From contig CBDDEI010000002.1 of NCBI GenBank assembly GCA_965226775.1, forward strand, positions 558,001-622,000: a stretch of 64,000 nucleotides of DNA. The letters are read 5' to 3'. Shown here piece by piece: positions 36,445 to 45,604 of the stretch. The notes under the pieces are model-generated. The model was given only the letters and a program-made list of their open reading frames with translations. It ran no database searches and was not told where the DNA came from. Numbering within the stretch: position 1 is the stretch's first letter; the number at the start of each line of letters is the position of its first letter. The DNA comes from CBDDEI01 sp965226775. Lineage in GTDB: Bacteria; Chloroflexota; Dehalococcoidia; SHYD01. A program made the position numbers and the translations under genes.

Positions 36445-38295
36445 TTATCCCTCGCGCAGCTTGAGGACGGCCATGAAGGCCTCCTGGGGGATCTCCACGG
36501 CGCCCATACGCTTCATGCGCCGCTTCCCCTCTGCCTGCTTCTCCAGCAGCTTGCGCTTGCGGCTAATGTCGCCGCCGTAGCATTTCGCTAGCACATTCTT
36601 CCGCATGGCCCGCACCGTCTCCCGTGCGACAACCCGGCCGTCGATGGCTGCCTGTATCGGCACGTCGAACATCTGGCGGGGGATGAGCGAGCGCAGTCGC
36701 TCCACCAGCCTGCGGCCCTCGAACTGCGCCTTGCTGTCCCGCGAGATCATGGATAAGGCGTCCACCGGCTGCTCGTTCACCAGCACGTCCAGCTTCACCA
36801 GCTTGGCTTTCCGGTACTCGGTGAACGCGTAGTCTAAGGAAGCGTAGCCCTGGGTACGAGACTTTAGGTCGTCGTAGAAGCCCACCAGCATCTCTGAGAG
36901 AGGCAGGAGGTAGCGGATGAGCACCCGCTGGTCTTCTGCCGCCGCGCTTGTGGACGTTCCCGAACTTGCGGGGCCGTCCATGTACTCCATGTGCTGGTAG
37001 ATCCCGTCCCGGTTGGTCACCAGGTCCATGATTGTGCCCACAAAGCGGCTGGGCGTCATAATGTTGATCTCCATCCACGGCTCCCGGTGCTCCTGCACCT
37101 GCTGTGGCGGCGGCATGCGCGCCGGGTTGTCCACCGTGACCGTTGAGCCGTTGGTCAGCAGCAACTGATACTCCACACCCGGAGCAGTGATGATGAGGTT
37201 GAGGTCGTACTCCCGCTCCAAGCGTTCCTGCACCACCTCCATGTGGAGCAGGCCCAGGAAGCCGCAGCGGAAGCCGGGGCCCAGCGCCACCGAGTTCTCT
37301 GGCTCGTAGGACAGTGCAGCGTCGTTCAGCTTTAGCTTGTCCAGGGCGTCTCGTAACAGGGGAAAGTCACCGTTCTCTGAAGGATAGAGGCCGGCAAAGA
37401 CCATGGGCTTGAGGATGTGATAGCCCGGCAGCGCCTCCTTAGCGGGGCGGTCGGTCTCCGTGATGGTGTCGCCCACCTGGGCCTCCCGCACGTTCTTCAG
37501 GCCGGTGGCAATGTAGCCCACCTGGCCCGGCGCAAGCTCATCTCCAGGCGAGAGGAAGGGAAGGAAGATGCCCACTTCCAGGGTTTCCACCATTGTGCCC
37601 GACATCATCATCAAGAGCCGCTGGTTGGCCTTAGCCGTGCCCTCCATCACCCGCACATAGGTGATTACGCCCTTGTAAGGGTCATACTTGGAATCGAAGA
37701 TAAGGGCCCGCAGAGGCAGCTTCGGGTCGCCCGTGGGCCGCGGCACCTTGGCGACTATGGCTTCCAGGATCTCCGGAATGCCAATGCCTTCCTTGGCGGA
37801 GGCCAGGATGATCTCCTCCCGCCTGAAGCCCAGCACCCGCTGGATCTGCTGGATGGTTCCTTCCGGATCGGCGTTAGGGAGGTCTATCTTGTTGATGACG
37901 GGCACCAGCGCTAGGTCGTGCTCCAAAGCAAGGTATACGTTGGCGATGGTCTGCGCCTGGATGCCCTGGGTAGCGTCGATAACCAGGATGGCGCCCTCGC
38001 ACGCTGCCAAGCTGCGGGACACCTCGTAGGAGAAGTCCACGTGGCCTGGCGTATCGATGAGGTTGAGCTGGTACTCCTCGCCGTCCTTGCCCTGGTAGCT
38101 CATCTGGACCGGCTGGAGCTTGATGGTGATGCCGCGCTCCCGCTCCAGGTCCATCTGGTCCAACACCTGCTCCGTCATCTGCCGGGCCGACAGGGTACCG
38201 GTGTGCTCCAAGAGGCGGTCGGCCAGTGTGGACTTTCCGTGGTCTATGTGGGCAATGATGCAGAAATTGCGGATGCGGGCCTGGTCCAAGATCAC
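36445..38295 (-). CDS. lepA: Elongation factor 4
   Basis: A ribosome-binding GTPase that acts on stalled or mis-translocated ribosomes. 616 residues. The GTP site has AHIDHGKST, RGITIK, DTPGHVDF and NKIDLP. The LepA-specific C-terminal domain is complete (YGGDISRKRKLLEKQ AEGKRR-type block, then the end). I chose GTG 38295; a TTG two codons later is also possible. A TACAAT -10-like box lies at 38334-38339 on this strand. Confidence 0.97.
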   Translation of the reverse strand: MILDQARIRNFCIIAHIDHGKSTLADRLLEHTGTLSARQMTEQVLDQMDLERERGITIKLQPVQMSYQGKDGEEYQLNLIDTPGHVDFSYEVSRSLAACEGAILVIDATQGIQAQTIANVYLALEHDLALVPVINKIDLPNADPEGTIQQIQRVLGFRREEIILASAKEGIGIPEILEAIVAKVPRPTGDPKLPLRALIFDSKYDPYKGVITYVRVMEGTAKANQRLLMMMSGTMVETLEVGIFLPFLSPGDELAPGQVGYIATGLKNVREAQVGDTITETDRPAKEALPGYHILKPMVFAGLYPSENGDFPLLRDALDKLKLNDAALSYEPENSVALGPGFRCGFLGLLHMEVVQERLEREYDLNLIITAPGVEYQLLLTNGSTVTVDNPARMPPPQQVQEHREPWMEINIMTPSRFVGTIMDLVTNRDGIYQHMEYMDGPASSGTSTSAAAEDQRVLIRYLLPLSEMLVGFYDDLKSRTQGYASLDYAFTEYRKAKLVKLDVLVNEQPVDALSMISRDSKAQFEGRRLVERLRSLIPRQMFDVPIQAAIDGRVVARETVRAMRKNVLAKCYGGDISRKRKLLEKQAEGKRRMKRMGAVEIPQEAFMAVLKLREG

Positions 38296-38409
38296 CTCAG
38301 GGGATTCGGGCGATGTTACGCCCGTACGTGATCATTGTACACGAAGGCCTTGCCGCCCGTGAGGAGCCTTTCCCCTCTCGTTGGGAGAGCTCTCCGAAGG
38401 CGACCCTCC

Positions 38410-38442
<33 letters not shown>

Positions 38443-38516
38443 CTCCAGTGTCTTTGCAAAGCGGTAGCGTCTAGGCTGTGTTGACGTTGCTATGCGGCGC
38501 AAGGGCCGGCCAGGAA

Positions 38517-39013
38517 TCAGCCGACTTCTGGGTGCGCGCTCCATGAGGCGAAGGGCTGGCTGCTTGCCGGGAGAGTGACCTCCACTACCTGGCCGGGAGC
38601 CAGGTCGACCGGGGTCGTCGGGCCCAACTCGATTCCGTTCGAGAGGTGAACCTCGACTCTGACTCTGCTCAGCGTGGCCCCGGTGGTATTCTCCACCTTG
38701 CCCTTGAAGGCGTTGGCGGCCAAGTCGTACGACAGAACCAGCCGTGCTCCGGCTCGGACCTCGTCGAAGGTATCGCCGAGGGCGAACTGGGTACCGGATT
38801 CTTCACCGCCCTCGCCGGACTCCGACTCGCTGCCGGACTCTACTCTGAGCCGCTGCTATGCTCGCCGGATTCTGACTCGCTGATGGACTCTGAGCCGCTG
38901 CTATGCTCGCCGGATTCCGACCCATTGCCGGATTCCGAGCCGCTGTTGCAGCCGATGAGGGCGAGCACGAGGACGAAGCTAAACACAGCGAGGGTCATCG
39001 AGGAGTAACGCAT
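38517..39013 (-). CDS. Ser/Gly/Glu-rich lipoprotein with an FxLYD-like domain, frameshifted in its repeat tract
   Basis: Starts at ATG 39013 with AAGGGGAAA upstream. The signal peptide ends in the lipobox LIGC (residue 22), then imperfect SGSESG repeats follow. A one-base shift near 38840 introduces a TAG inside the repeats. The next frame continues GSESESGEGGEESG, then a folded domain (FDEVRAGARLVLSYD, FKGKVENTTGATLSRVRVEV, LGPTTPVDLAPGQ) to the stop at 38517. The domain resembles FxLYD-type lipoprotein domains. The shift may be sequencing error, or slippage in the repeats. Confidence 0.7.
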
Positions 39014-39833
39014 TTTCCCCTTGCTTTTCCCAGATGGGACTGAACCGAATGGTATTAGTTTACCACCGTAGGGACACTACCTAATGTTTCGCAGTTTTGG
39101 CACTTTACTCGACGTGTGCGCTGTGCTTCAGCGGACGCCCGGTGTGGATGTCCATGGTGGCAGGGGGCGCAACGACCACCGCTTCTTCTATGCGCGCACT
39201 CTGGGCAATGCAGCCTAGCAGCGCGAGGGCGTGCGCCTGGGTCTTGCGCTGGAGAGGCCCGGACTCAACTCACGACACCTTCCTTCAGGCTGCCACAAGC
39301 GTTCCTAAGACAAATACGAGGCTAGGCTGTAGGCGCTAGAGAAGGGACCTAAGTAAACGTAGAGTCGAATCTACTCTCATCGCAAAAAACTCCCACCATG
39401 CGTGTCTCGGCCATCTTGTGCCCCGCTTGCCGGCGCTCAGAATGATCCAAAGGGGCGTGGGCGTCTGTCGTTGCGAGGAGGCCGCAGCCGACGTGGCAAC
39501 CTGGAGTCGGGGTGGTGGTTCGCTTACCGCAGGCTCACCATGAGCTTATCCACGACTGGATGACTAGGGTTGTACTCTCGCATCGAGCGCTCTTGTAGGC
39601 ACCGCGAGTGTGTGAGCTTGCAGCTTCACACGCGTGCCCGTAGACCTGACCCCTCCTCCCCAGATTGCTTCGGCGCTCCTAGCGTCGCTGCTCGCAAAGA
39701 CAGGGCGACGGGTGTCGCGCAGCGCGGGCATGCGTTGGGTGGAGGGGGAAGTGGGGCCGCTCGTGGTGAGCTAGTCGAACCATGAGCAGCGGGGGGTGGA
39801 TTCTTCCCACCTTGTGCTCCCGGCTACAGAACC
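39014..39833. other. Gene-poor region with repeats and one decayed C-terminal fragment
   Basis: On the minus strand, 39105-39250 reads KTQAHALALLGCIAQSARIE and TMDIHTGRPLKHSAH before a stop, with a stop codon upstream. It looks like the C-terminal remnant of an unidentified protein. The rest holds dispersed repeats: CAGGCTCACCATGAGC near 39530 and CCCAGATTGCTTCGGCGCTC near 39660, the latter also present at 9602. No intact gene is seen. Confidence 0.5.
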
Positions 39834-40265
39834 TTACTCCGGCAACGTCAGGCTGCCGTCCGGCCGCAGCGGGAAGCCGGGGTTCCACGTCACTTCCCAC
39901 ACGTGGCCGTCGGGGTCCGCAAAGTAGCCCACATAGCCGCCCCAAGGCGTGTCCTCGCCGCGCTTCAGCACGTTGCCGCCAATAGCCGCCGCTAGGGCTA
40001 GGGCCTCGTCCACTTCCGCCTTGCTGCGCACGTTGTGTGCCAGAGCGATGCCCCCGAAGGCAGGCGGCGTGTCCGGGAGGTTGGCGTCACGAGTGAGCAG
40101 TTGCTGCGGGTAGAGGCCCAGCGTCGCGCCTCCGGTGTGGAAGAAAGCCACCTCGCCCGGAACGCTTGCGCCGGAGAGCGGCCATCCCAGGCCGTCCCGG
40201 TAGAAGCGCAGAGAACGCTCTAGGTCGCTCACTCCAAGGGTGATCAAGGTAATTCGTGGTTCCAT
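39834..40265 (-). CDS. VOC (glyoxalase/bleomycin-resistance fold) protein
   Basis: 143 residues with the VOC pattern: ITLITLGVSDLERSLRFYRDGLGWP, EVAFFHTGGATLGLYP and a C-terminal GYFADPDGHVWEVTWNP whose final Glu is a metal ligand in the family. The substrate is unknown. It stands alone, 78 bases from dinB. Confidence 0.85.
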   Translation of the reverse strand: MEPRITLITLGVSDLERSLRFYRDGLGWPLSGASVPGEVAFFHTGGATLGLYPQQLLTRDANLPDTPPAFGGIALAHNVRSKAEVDEALALAAAIGGNVLKRGEDTPWGGYVGYFADPDGHVWEVTWNPGFPLRPDGSLTLPE

Positions 40266-40343
40266 AGCGTGCTCCTATTCGCGATGACTAACGCGGTACG
40301 GCCCAGCCCAGATTGCTTCGCTTCGCCCGCAACGGCTGTGGAC

Positions 40344-41570
40344 TCACCTGCTCAAGCTCGGCGTCTTGAGCACAAAGCCCTCTCTTTCCTGGGGGAAATC
40401 GCCGTTCAGGGCAAAGGTGCGGCCCTGCTGCACGGAAGGGAAGCCGTAGCGGCCGCGCAGGTCGTCCACAGCCCGGTTCAGGCGGTGCTTCTTGATATAG
40501 TCTGGGTCGAACATGCGGAGCTGCGGCCCCATCTCCACCAGGTTCTCTGCGCCCACGCCTATAAGGCGCACCAACTGCCCCTTCTCTTGCAGCGCCACTT
40601 CCAGCAGCTCCTTGGCGGTCTGGAACAGCCCCTGTTGCGCATCCGTGGGGTCCGAGAGGGTGCGGTGACGGCTGATGGTGTCGAAGTCGCTGTAGCGGAG
40701 CTTCAGCACTGGCGAGCGGGTCTGCTTGCCCATCTTGCGCAGCTCCGCCGCCACCCGTTCGGAGAGATAGTAGAGCAGCGAGTGCAGCAGGCGGCGGTCC
40801 AGGGTGTCCTTGGTCAGCGTGGTGGAGCGGCTAACCGACTTCGCCTCCGCCGGCTCCGGCTGCAGCGATGCGCTGTCCTGGCCGTTGGCAAGGCGGAGCA
40901 GCACCTGGCCCATGACGCCCAGCATGTGCTTCAGGGTGTTAGGAGACATGGCGGCTAGCTGCCCGACGGTTTCTACGCCGTACTGCTTCAGCTTGACCTC
41001 CGTCTTCTCTCCCACCATGGGCAGCTCTCGGATGGGCAGGGGCGCCAGGAAAGCAGCCTCCTGTCCCGGCGGCACCACCACCAGGCCGTTCGGCTTCTCC
41101 CGCTCCGAGGCCACTTTAGCGACCACTCTGGATGTGGCGATGCCGACGGATGCGGTGATGCCCAGCTCCTCCTGAATGCGGCTCTGCATAACCTGAGCGG
41201 CCGCTTTGCTGGAGCCGTAGAAGGGCTCAAAGCCCGTCAGGTCTACCCAGGCTTCGTCCATACTGAAGGGCTCCACGTCTGGGCTGAAATCCCCCAGGAT
41301 CGCCATGAACTGGTCGGAGACGGCCCGGTAGTGGTGGTAGCGGCCCGGCAGGAAGACGGCGTGCGGGGCGATGCGCTGGGCCTGTCCCAGGGGCATCGCT
41401 GTTTTCACTCCCAGCGCCCGCGCCTCGTAGGATGCAGCGGCCACCACGCCGCGCACGGTGCCGGGCACTGCGCCCACAATCACCGGCAGCCCCTTGAGCC
41501 GCGGGTCCATGGCCTGCTCCACGGAGGCAAAGAAGGCGTCTAGGTCTATGTGCAGGATTTGTCGGGGCAT
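40344..41570 (-). CDS. dinB: DNA polymerase IV
   Basis: Y-family translesion polymerase, 408 residues. The start ATG at 41570 is chosen because GGGAGGA precedes it; an ATG six codons earlier overlaps that site. The catalytic residues are in HIDLDAFFASVE and SMDEAWVDLT. GVGTS-like GIATSRVVAKVASE and GEKTEVKLKQYGVETV (HhH) follow, then the little-finger domain. A promoter and a LexA-type box lie directly upstream, so SOS control is likely. No beta-clamp motif could be fixed with confidence at the C-terminus. Confidence 0.95.
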   Translation of the reverse strand: MPRQILHIDLDAFFASVEQAMDPRLKGLPVIVGAVPGTVRGVVAAASYEARALGVKTAMPLGQAQRIAPHAVFLPGRYHHYRAVSDQFMAILGDFSPDVEPFSMDEAWVDLTGFEPFYGSSKAAAQVMQSRIQEELGITASVGIATSRVVAKVASEREKPNGLVVVPPGQEAAFLAPLPIRELPMVGEKTEVKLKQYGVETVGQLAAMSPNTLKHMLGVMGQVLLRLANGQDSASLQPEPAEAKSVSRSTTLTKDTLDRRLLHSLLYYLSERVAAELRKMGKQTRSPVLKLRYSDFDTISRHRTLSDPTDAQQGLFQTAKELLEVALQEKGQLVRLIGVGAENLVEMGPQLRMFDPDYIKKHRLNRAVDDLRGRYGFPSVQQGRTFALNGDFPQEREGFVLKTPSLSR

Positions 41571-41592
41571 CGGCGCCCATCCTCCCATACTA

Positions 41593-41604
41593 GAACGAAT
41601 GTTT
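41593..41604. promoter_or_regulatory. LexA/DinR-type SOS box of dinB
   Basis: GAACGAATGTTT fits the Gram-positive box GAACRNRYGTTY at every position. It lies just downstream of the -10 box and 23 bases before the dinB ATG, where a bound repressor would block transcription. Confidence 0.55.
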
Positions 41605-41614
41605 TAGTACCCAT

Positions 41615-41642
41615 AGGATACTCCAGAGGGCGGGGATGTCAA
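41615..41642 (-). promoter_or_regulatory. Promoter of dinB
   Basis: On the minus strand a perfect TTGACA (41637-41642), 16 bases, TATCCT (41615-41620). The start point would be near 41608, next to the SOS box. Confidence 0.65.
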
Positions 41643-41779
41643 GAGGTCTCTGAGTGAGGTAATGAGGCAGTTTCGAGCAGGTGGTTGCCGCTCCTGGTGA
41701 GCCGAGGGTTTATCCTGAGCGCAGCCAAGAGAAGCCATGGGCGGAGCGCCCAACGCCGGCAAAGGAGGGAGGATTGCCC

Positions 41780-42139
41780 TTACCAGCCGCGCTCAATGTC
41801 CGCAAGGATCTCCAACGTGCCGGGCCCCATCCAGCGCCGCGCCTCCAGCAGCGCCTCCGGGCGGCTTTGCAGCGGCTCCAGCATAGAGACGGCGATGAGA
41901 TTCACGATGTACTTGTCCTCGTGGGTTGCCAGGACTTCTACGAGATCGAAGGTGCGCCGCAGCAGAGGCTCGTGGTTTGCGGGGTTCCCGAGCAGCGCGC
42001 CCAGCCAGGGGACAAGGGCATCGCTAAAGAGGGCATGGGGGCCTTCTCGGACGTACGTGCCCCAGTCGGATGCGTCCCGTAGCTCCGGAAGCGCCTCAAC
42101 GAGGTCGTAGCTCAGTGATTCGTAGGTAATCTCGGACAT
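41780..42139 (-). CDS. Uncharacterised acidic protein
   Basis: 119 residues from ATG 42139 (a TTG at 42160 is also in frame). It is acidic, Leu-rich and helical (LVEALPELRD, LVPWLGALLGN, LLRRTFDLVEVLATHEDKYIVNLIAVSMLEPL), with no signal peptide. The pattern recalls DUF7674/immunity-like proteins, but I am not certain. It is divergent from tRNA-Gln. Confidence 0.6.
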   Translation of the reverse strand: MSEITYESLSYDLVEALPELRDASDWGTYVREGPHALFSDALVPWLGALLGNPANHEPLLRRTFDLVEVLATHEDKYIVNLIAVSMLEPLQSRPEALLEARRWMGPGTLEILADIERGW

Positions 42140-42163
42140 AGCGTATTCGCTTAACTCCAACGG

Positions 42164-42193
42164 TTGAATCTGCCTTCCTGCGACTGCTACAAT
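42164..42193 (+). promoter_or_regulatory. Promoter of tRNA-Gln
   Basis: TTGAAT at 42164-42169, 18 bases, TACAAT at 42188-42193. The predicted start is within about 5 bases of the mature tRNA 5' end. Confidence 0.6.
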
Positions 42194-42204
42194 AGCCTTC
42201 GCGC

Positions 42205-42278
42205 TGGGGACTCGTCTAGTGGTAGGACAGCGGATTCTGGATCCGTATGGCGAGGTTCGAATCCTCGGTCCCCAGCCA
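42205..42278 (+). tRNA. tRNA-Gln (CUG anticodon)
   Basis: Folds as a cloverleaf. The acceptor pairs are TGGGGAC / GTCCCCA. The anticodon arm is GCGGA-TTCTGGA-TCCGT with anticodon CTG (42237-42239). The T arm is CGAGG-TTCGAAT-CCTCG, with discriminator G and an encoded CCA. It reads CAG codons. It lies about 500 bases before the restriction island; tRNA 3' ends are common integration sites, but I see no direct repeat of the 3' end at the island's far border. Confidence 0.97.
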
Positions 42279-42785
42279 GCCTCTCCTAAGCACGCCAGCG
42301 TGCTACCATCCCCGGCCTTCCCTCATCTGCGTTGTTGGCGCGGGTGATCCGCTGAGCTTCCCCTGGACTCGGCCCTGCGCCGCCCCAGATTCTTCGCTTC
42401 GCTCAGAATGACAAAGGGGATTGCTCCTGCGTCACTCCGCTCATGGTGAGCCTGACGACACCATAAGCGGAGCGGGTGGGGTGGTACCGCTCGTAGTGAG
42501 CTTGTCGAACTATGAGCAGGGGGCGGTGCGCACCTGTCGCTGCGAGGAGGCGCATCCGCCGTGCTCCCCTCTCCCTCTGGGAGAGGGCTAGGGTGAGGGA
42601 GGCGATGGTTGCTCCATGCAGGGCCTTCCAGGTTTCTTACACCACGCCCTGGGACGCTACTTTCCCGCCAGTTTCATTGCGACGCCAGTTGATTAGGTGG
42701 TAACCTCCGAAGCGTAGGGGCGGCTGGTTGCTCATGTCCCTGCAGTCACAAAGCTAAGACACGGACCTCCTCGTAGCGATGGTTG
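42279..42785. repeat. Intergenic repeat cluster before the restriction island
   Basis: Holds CCCAGATTCTTCGCTTCGCT (near 42382), two GCTCATGGTGAGC/GTAGTGAGCTTGTCG-type segments, and CCCCTCTCCCTCTGGGAGAG with a GGCTAGGGTGAGGGAGGCG tail (42566-42606). The tail and the following TGGTTGCTCC recur just after hsdR (51961-52000). No gene seen. Confidence 0.65.
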
Positions 42786-45161
42786 ATGGCCGAGAATAAC
42801 CTTAGTTGGATAGCGAATTTCATTTGGGGCATCGCCGACGATGTCCTACGGGATCACTATGTCCGGGGCAAGTACCGGGACGTCATCCTGCCCATGACCG
42901 TCATCCGCCGCCTGGATGCCGTTCTGGAGCCGACGAAGGACGCGGTCCTCAGGATGCAGGCCCAGTTGGACGACGAAGGCATAACAAATAAGGACGCGGC
43001 TCTGCGCAATACCGCCGGGCAGGCTTTCTATAACTCCTCAGAGTTCACCCTGCGAAGCCTGCGTTCCGCTGTCCAAGCAACCCGCTTGCGCCACAACTTC
43101 GAGGTGTACCTGGACGGTTTTTCGCCCAACGTCCAGGATATCCTGGAAAAGTTCAAGTTCCGCAACCAAATTCCTACGCTGATGGACGCTGATATCCTCG
43201 GCAGTCTTATCGAGAAGTTCTTGGACAGTTCGGTCAACCTCAGCCCCCGCCCCGTGCTGAACGGGGACGGCTCCGTGCGTTTGGAGGGCCTAGACAACCA
43301 CGGCATGGGCACGGTCTTCGAGGAGCTCATCCGCCGCTTCAGCGAGGATAATAACGAGGAGGCCGGCGAGCACTTTACGCCACGCGACGTGGTGCGCCTC
43401 ATGGCCGACCTCATCCTGCTGCCAATCGCAGGGCAGGTGCAGTCTGCCACCTACCTTATGTATGACGGCGCGTGCGGCACCGGTGGGATGCTTACCGCGG
43501 CAGAGGAGCGGCTGCAAGAGCTTGCTGGTGAACACGGCAAACAGACGGCGATTCACCTGTATGGTCAGGAGACATTACCCGAGACCTACGCCATCACCAA
43601 GGCCGATCTCCTGCTGAAGGGTCAGGGCGATGAGGCCGAAAACTTTGTCCTCGGCTCCACCCTCTCGCAGGACGGCTTCCCCTCTCACCAGTTCGACTTC
43701 ATGCTTTCTAATCCCCCATACGGCAAGAGCTGGAAGACCGACCTGGAGCGCATGGGTGGCAAGGGGAGCATGTTGGACCCGCGTTTCGTCATCGAGCATG
43801 ACGGCGACCCTGAGCTTAGTCTCATCACCCGCTCCAGCGACGGCCAGATGATGTTTCTTGCCAATATGCTGAGCAAAATGAAGCAGAACACCCCGCTGGG
43901 CAGCCGCATCGCCGAGGTCCACAACGGCAGCTCCCTCTTCACCGGAGACGCCGGCCAGGGCGAGAGCAACATCCGCCGCTGGATCATCGAGAAGGACTGG
44001 CTGGAGGCCATCATCGCCCTACCCCTCAACATGTTCTACAACACCGGCATCGCCACCTACATCTGGGTGCTCACCAACCGCAAGCCCCAGCATCGCCGGG
44101 GCAAGGTGCAGCTCATAGACGCTACCCAGTGGTTCCAGCCGCTGCGCAAGAACCTGGGCAGCAAGAACTGCCAGCTGTCGCAGGAGGACATCCGGCGCAT
44201 CTGCGATGTCTTCCTGGCCTTCCAGGAGACGGAGCAGTCCAAGATATTCCCCAACCAGGCCTTCGGCTACTGGAAGGTCACCGTGGAGCGGCCGTTGCGG
44301 CTGGCGGGCATCGACCCGGAACGCGCCTACGCCGCCAAGGAGATCAAGGCGCTGAGGGAGAAGGCCGCACGCGCGGAAGACGCGCCGCCGGTCATCCGCA
44401 AGGTACACAGGAGGGACGTGGAGCCCGACCCGCTGCGGGGCCTCTTCCCGGCCACCATAGACGGCAGGCCCGCCGTGGTCGAGTACGAGCCGGACACCGA
44501 CCTGCGGGACACCGAGCAAATCCCCCTGCTGGAAGAGGGCGGCATCGACGCCTTTCTGCGCCGCGAGGCGCTGCCCTATGCCCCGGACGCCTGGTACGAC
44601 CCGGCCAGCGTCAAGGTCGGCTACGAGATCAGCTTCACCCGCTACTTCTACAAGCCCCAGCCCCTGCGCCCGCTGGAGGAGATCCAGGCTGACATCCTTG
44701 CGCTTGAGCAGGAGACGGAGGGGCTACTGGGGGAGATTGTTACAGGGGCGTCCAATTATGACCGCTATAGAACGGATAAACGGACAAACTGTCGTCAACT
44801 AACGATTGCTACGGGAAGTCGCTGCCAATGTACGCTTACTGGCAAGTGGCAAATCTTCAGACATTACAGCCTGGTCGTCAGCATCGATAACTGGGTGGCT
44901 CATAAGAAGTTCGCTGCACGCCAAGTACACTCATACAGGAAGTTGGTACGGCCGATTGAACTTCAACCCTTAGCGGATAGTTCGCTCCTCGATTCGAGCT
45001 CCGACCAATCCTGCCAAGCGGCGTTGTCGCCACTCCCTGACTACTCACCAAAAGGAAATCTATGGCATCATCATGGAGTTCGCTGCCAGAGGGGATGGCA
45101 ACAATCTGGACGCGTTGGACCTGGCGAGCGCTTACGTGATTTTCTCCAAACTAGGCTTTGA
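42786..45161 (+). CDS. hsdM: Type I restriction-modification DNA methyltransferase subunit
   Basis: N6-adenine methyltransferase of a type I system. The N-terminal helical domain (DVILPMTVIRRLDAVLEPTK) precedes the SAM motif DGACGTGGMLTAAEE and the catalytic NPPYGKSW (motif IV). FTPRDVVRLMADL and IALPLNMFYNTGIATYIWV are typical. The conserved protein ends near RPLEEIQADILALEQETEGL at about residue 650 (44720). The remaining roughly 140 residues have no family resemblance, so the original stop near 44760 was probably lost to a base slip. Start ATG 42786. Confidence 0.92.
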   Translation: MAENNLSWIANFIWGIADDVLRDHYVRGKYRDVILPMTVIRRLDAVLEPTKDAVLRMQAQLDDEGITNKDAALRNTAGQAFYNSSEFTLRSLRSAVQATRLRHNFEVYLDGFSPNVQDILEKFKFRNQIPTLMDADILGSLIEKFLDSSVNLSPRPVLNGDGSVRLEGLDNHGMGTVFEELIRRFSEDNNEEAGEHFTPRDVVRLMADLILLPIAGQVQSATYLMYDGACGTGGMLTAAEERLQELAGEHGKQTAIHLYGQETLPETYAITKADLLLKGQGDEAENFVLGSTLSQDGFPSHQFDFMLSNPPYGKSWKTDLERMGGKGSMLDPRFVIEHDGDPELSLITRSSDGQMMFLANMLSKMKQNTPLGSRIAEVHNGSSLFTGDAGQGESNIRRWIIEKDWLEAIIALPLNMFYNTGIATYIWVLTNRKPQHRRGKVQLIDATQWFQPLRKNLGSKNCQLSQEDIRRICDVFLAFQETEQSKIFPNQAFGYWKVTVERPLRLAGIDPERAYAAKEIKALREKAARAEDAPPVIRKVHRRDVEPDPLRGLFPATIDGRPAVVEYEPDTDLRDTEQIPLLEEGGIDAFLRREALPYAPDAWYDPASVKVGYEISFTRYFYKPQPLRPLEEIQADILALEQETEGLLGEIVTGASNYDRYRTDKRTNCRQLTIATGSRCQCTLTGKWQIFRHYSLVVSIDNWVAHKKFAARQVHSYRKLVRPIELQPLADSSLLDSSSDQSCQAALSPLPDYSPKGNLWHHHGVRCQRGWQQSGRVGPGERLRDFLQTRL

Positions 45162-45600
45162 CGCTGTCTTCAAGGAACCAGAAGAGGAGGAAGACGCTTC
45201 AAAATATGGTTGAGCAGCTCCTGATTGGGAGAGGAATGCGCAAGGGTAGATTATGACCGTTTGAAGTTGGCATTGGTGAAGATTTCGACGTAAAAGAAGT
45301 GGCCTCCCGGATTTTATTGCCCAGTGGTTGTCACTTCGCCTAGAGGTCAAACTGATCAAGAACGGCCCAGCGTGTTGAAGAGTCGTGGATGAAATCAACG
45401 CCGAGATGGCGTCGGCTCAAAGGGGTACGATCAACTGCTGTTCGTGGTCTATGATCTGGGGCACATAAGAGACGAGATGGAGTTCCGCTCAAGACTGACG
45501 AAAGTTGCTAAGAGTACGCCGTACTGGTGGTTAACATTGACGCCAATGCAGTCCTGGGGAAGAATGGAAGTACCAAGACTAGAGGCTAGTCTCCGGTGTA
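45040..45600 (+). pseudogene. Broken ORF between hsdM and hsdS, nuclease-like fragments
   Basis: Frame fragments read like protein but are interrupted. At 45055-45213: EIYGIIMEFAARGDGNNLDA, then LASAYVIFSKLGFDAVFKEP and an acidic run. Near 45420: GYDQLLFVVYDLGHIRDEME, which resembles the end of PD-(D/E)XK nuclease-type domains found in restriction loci. Several one-base shifts would be needed to join them. It may be a separate accessory gene of the operon. Confidence 0.4.
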
Positions 45601-45604
45601 ACGG

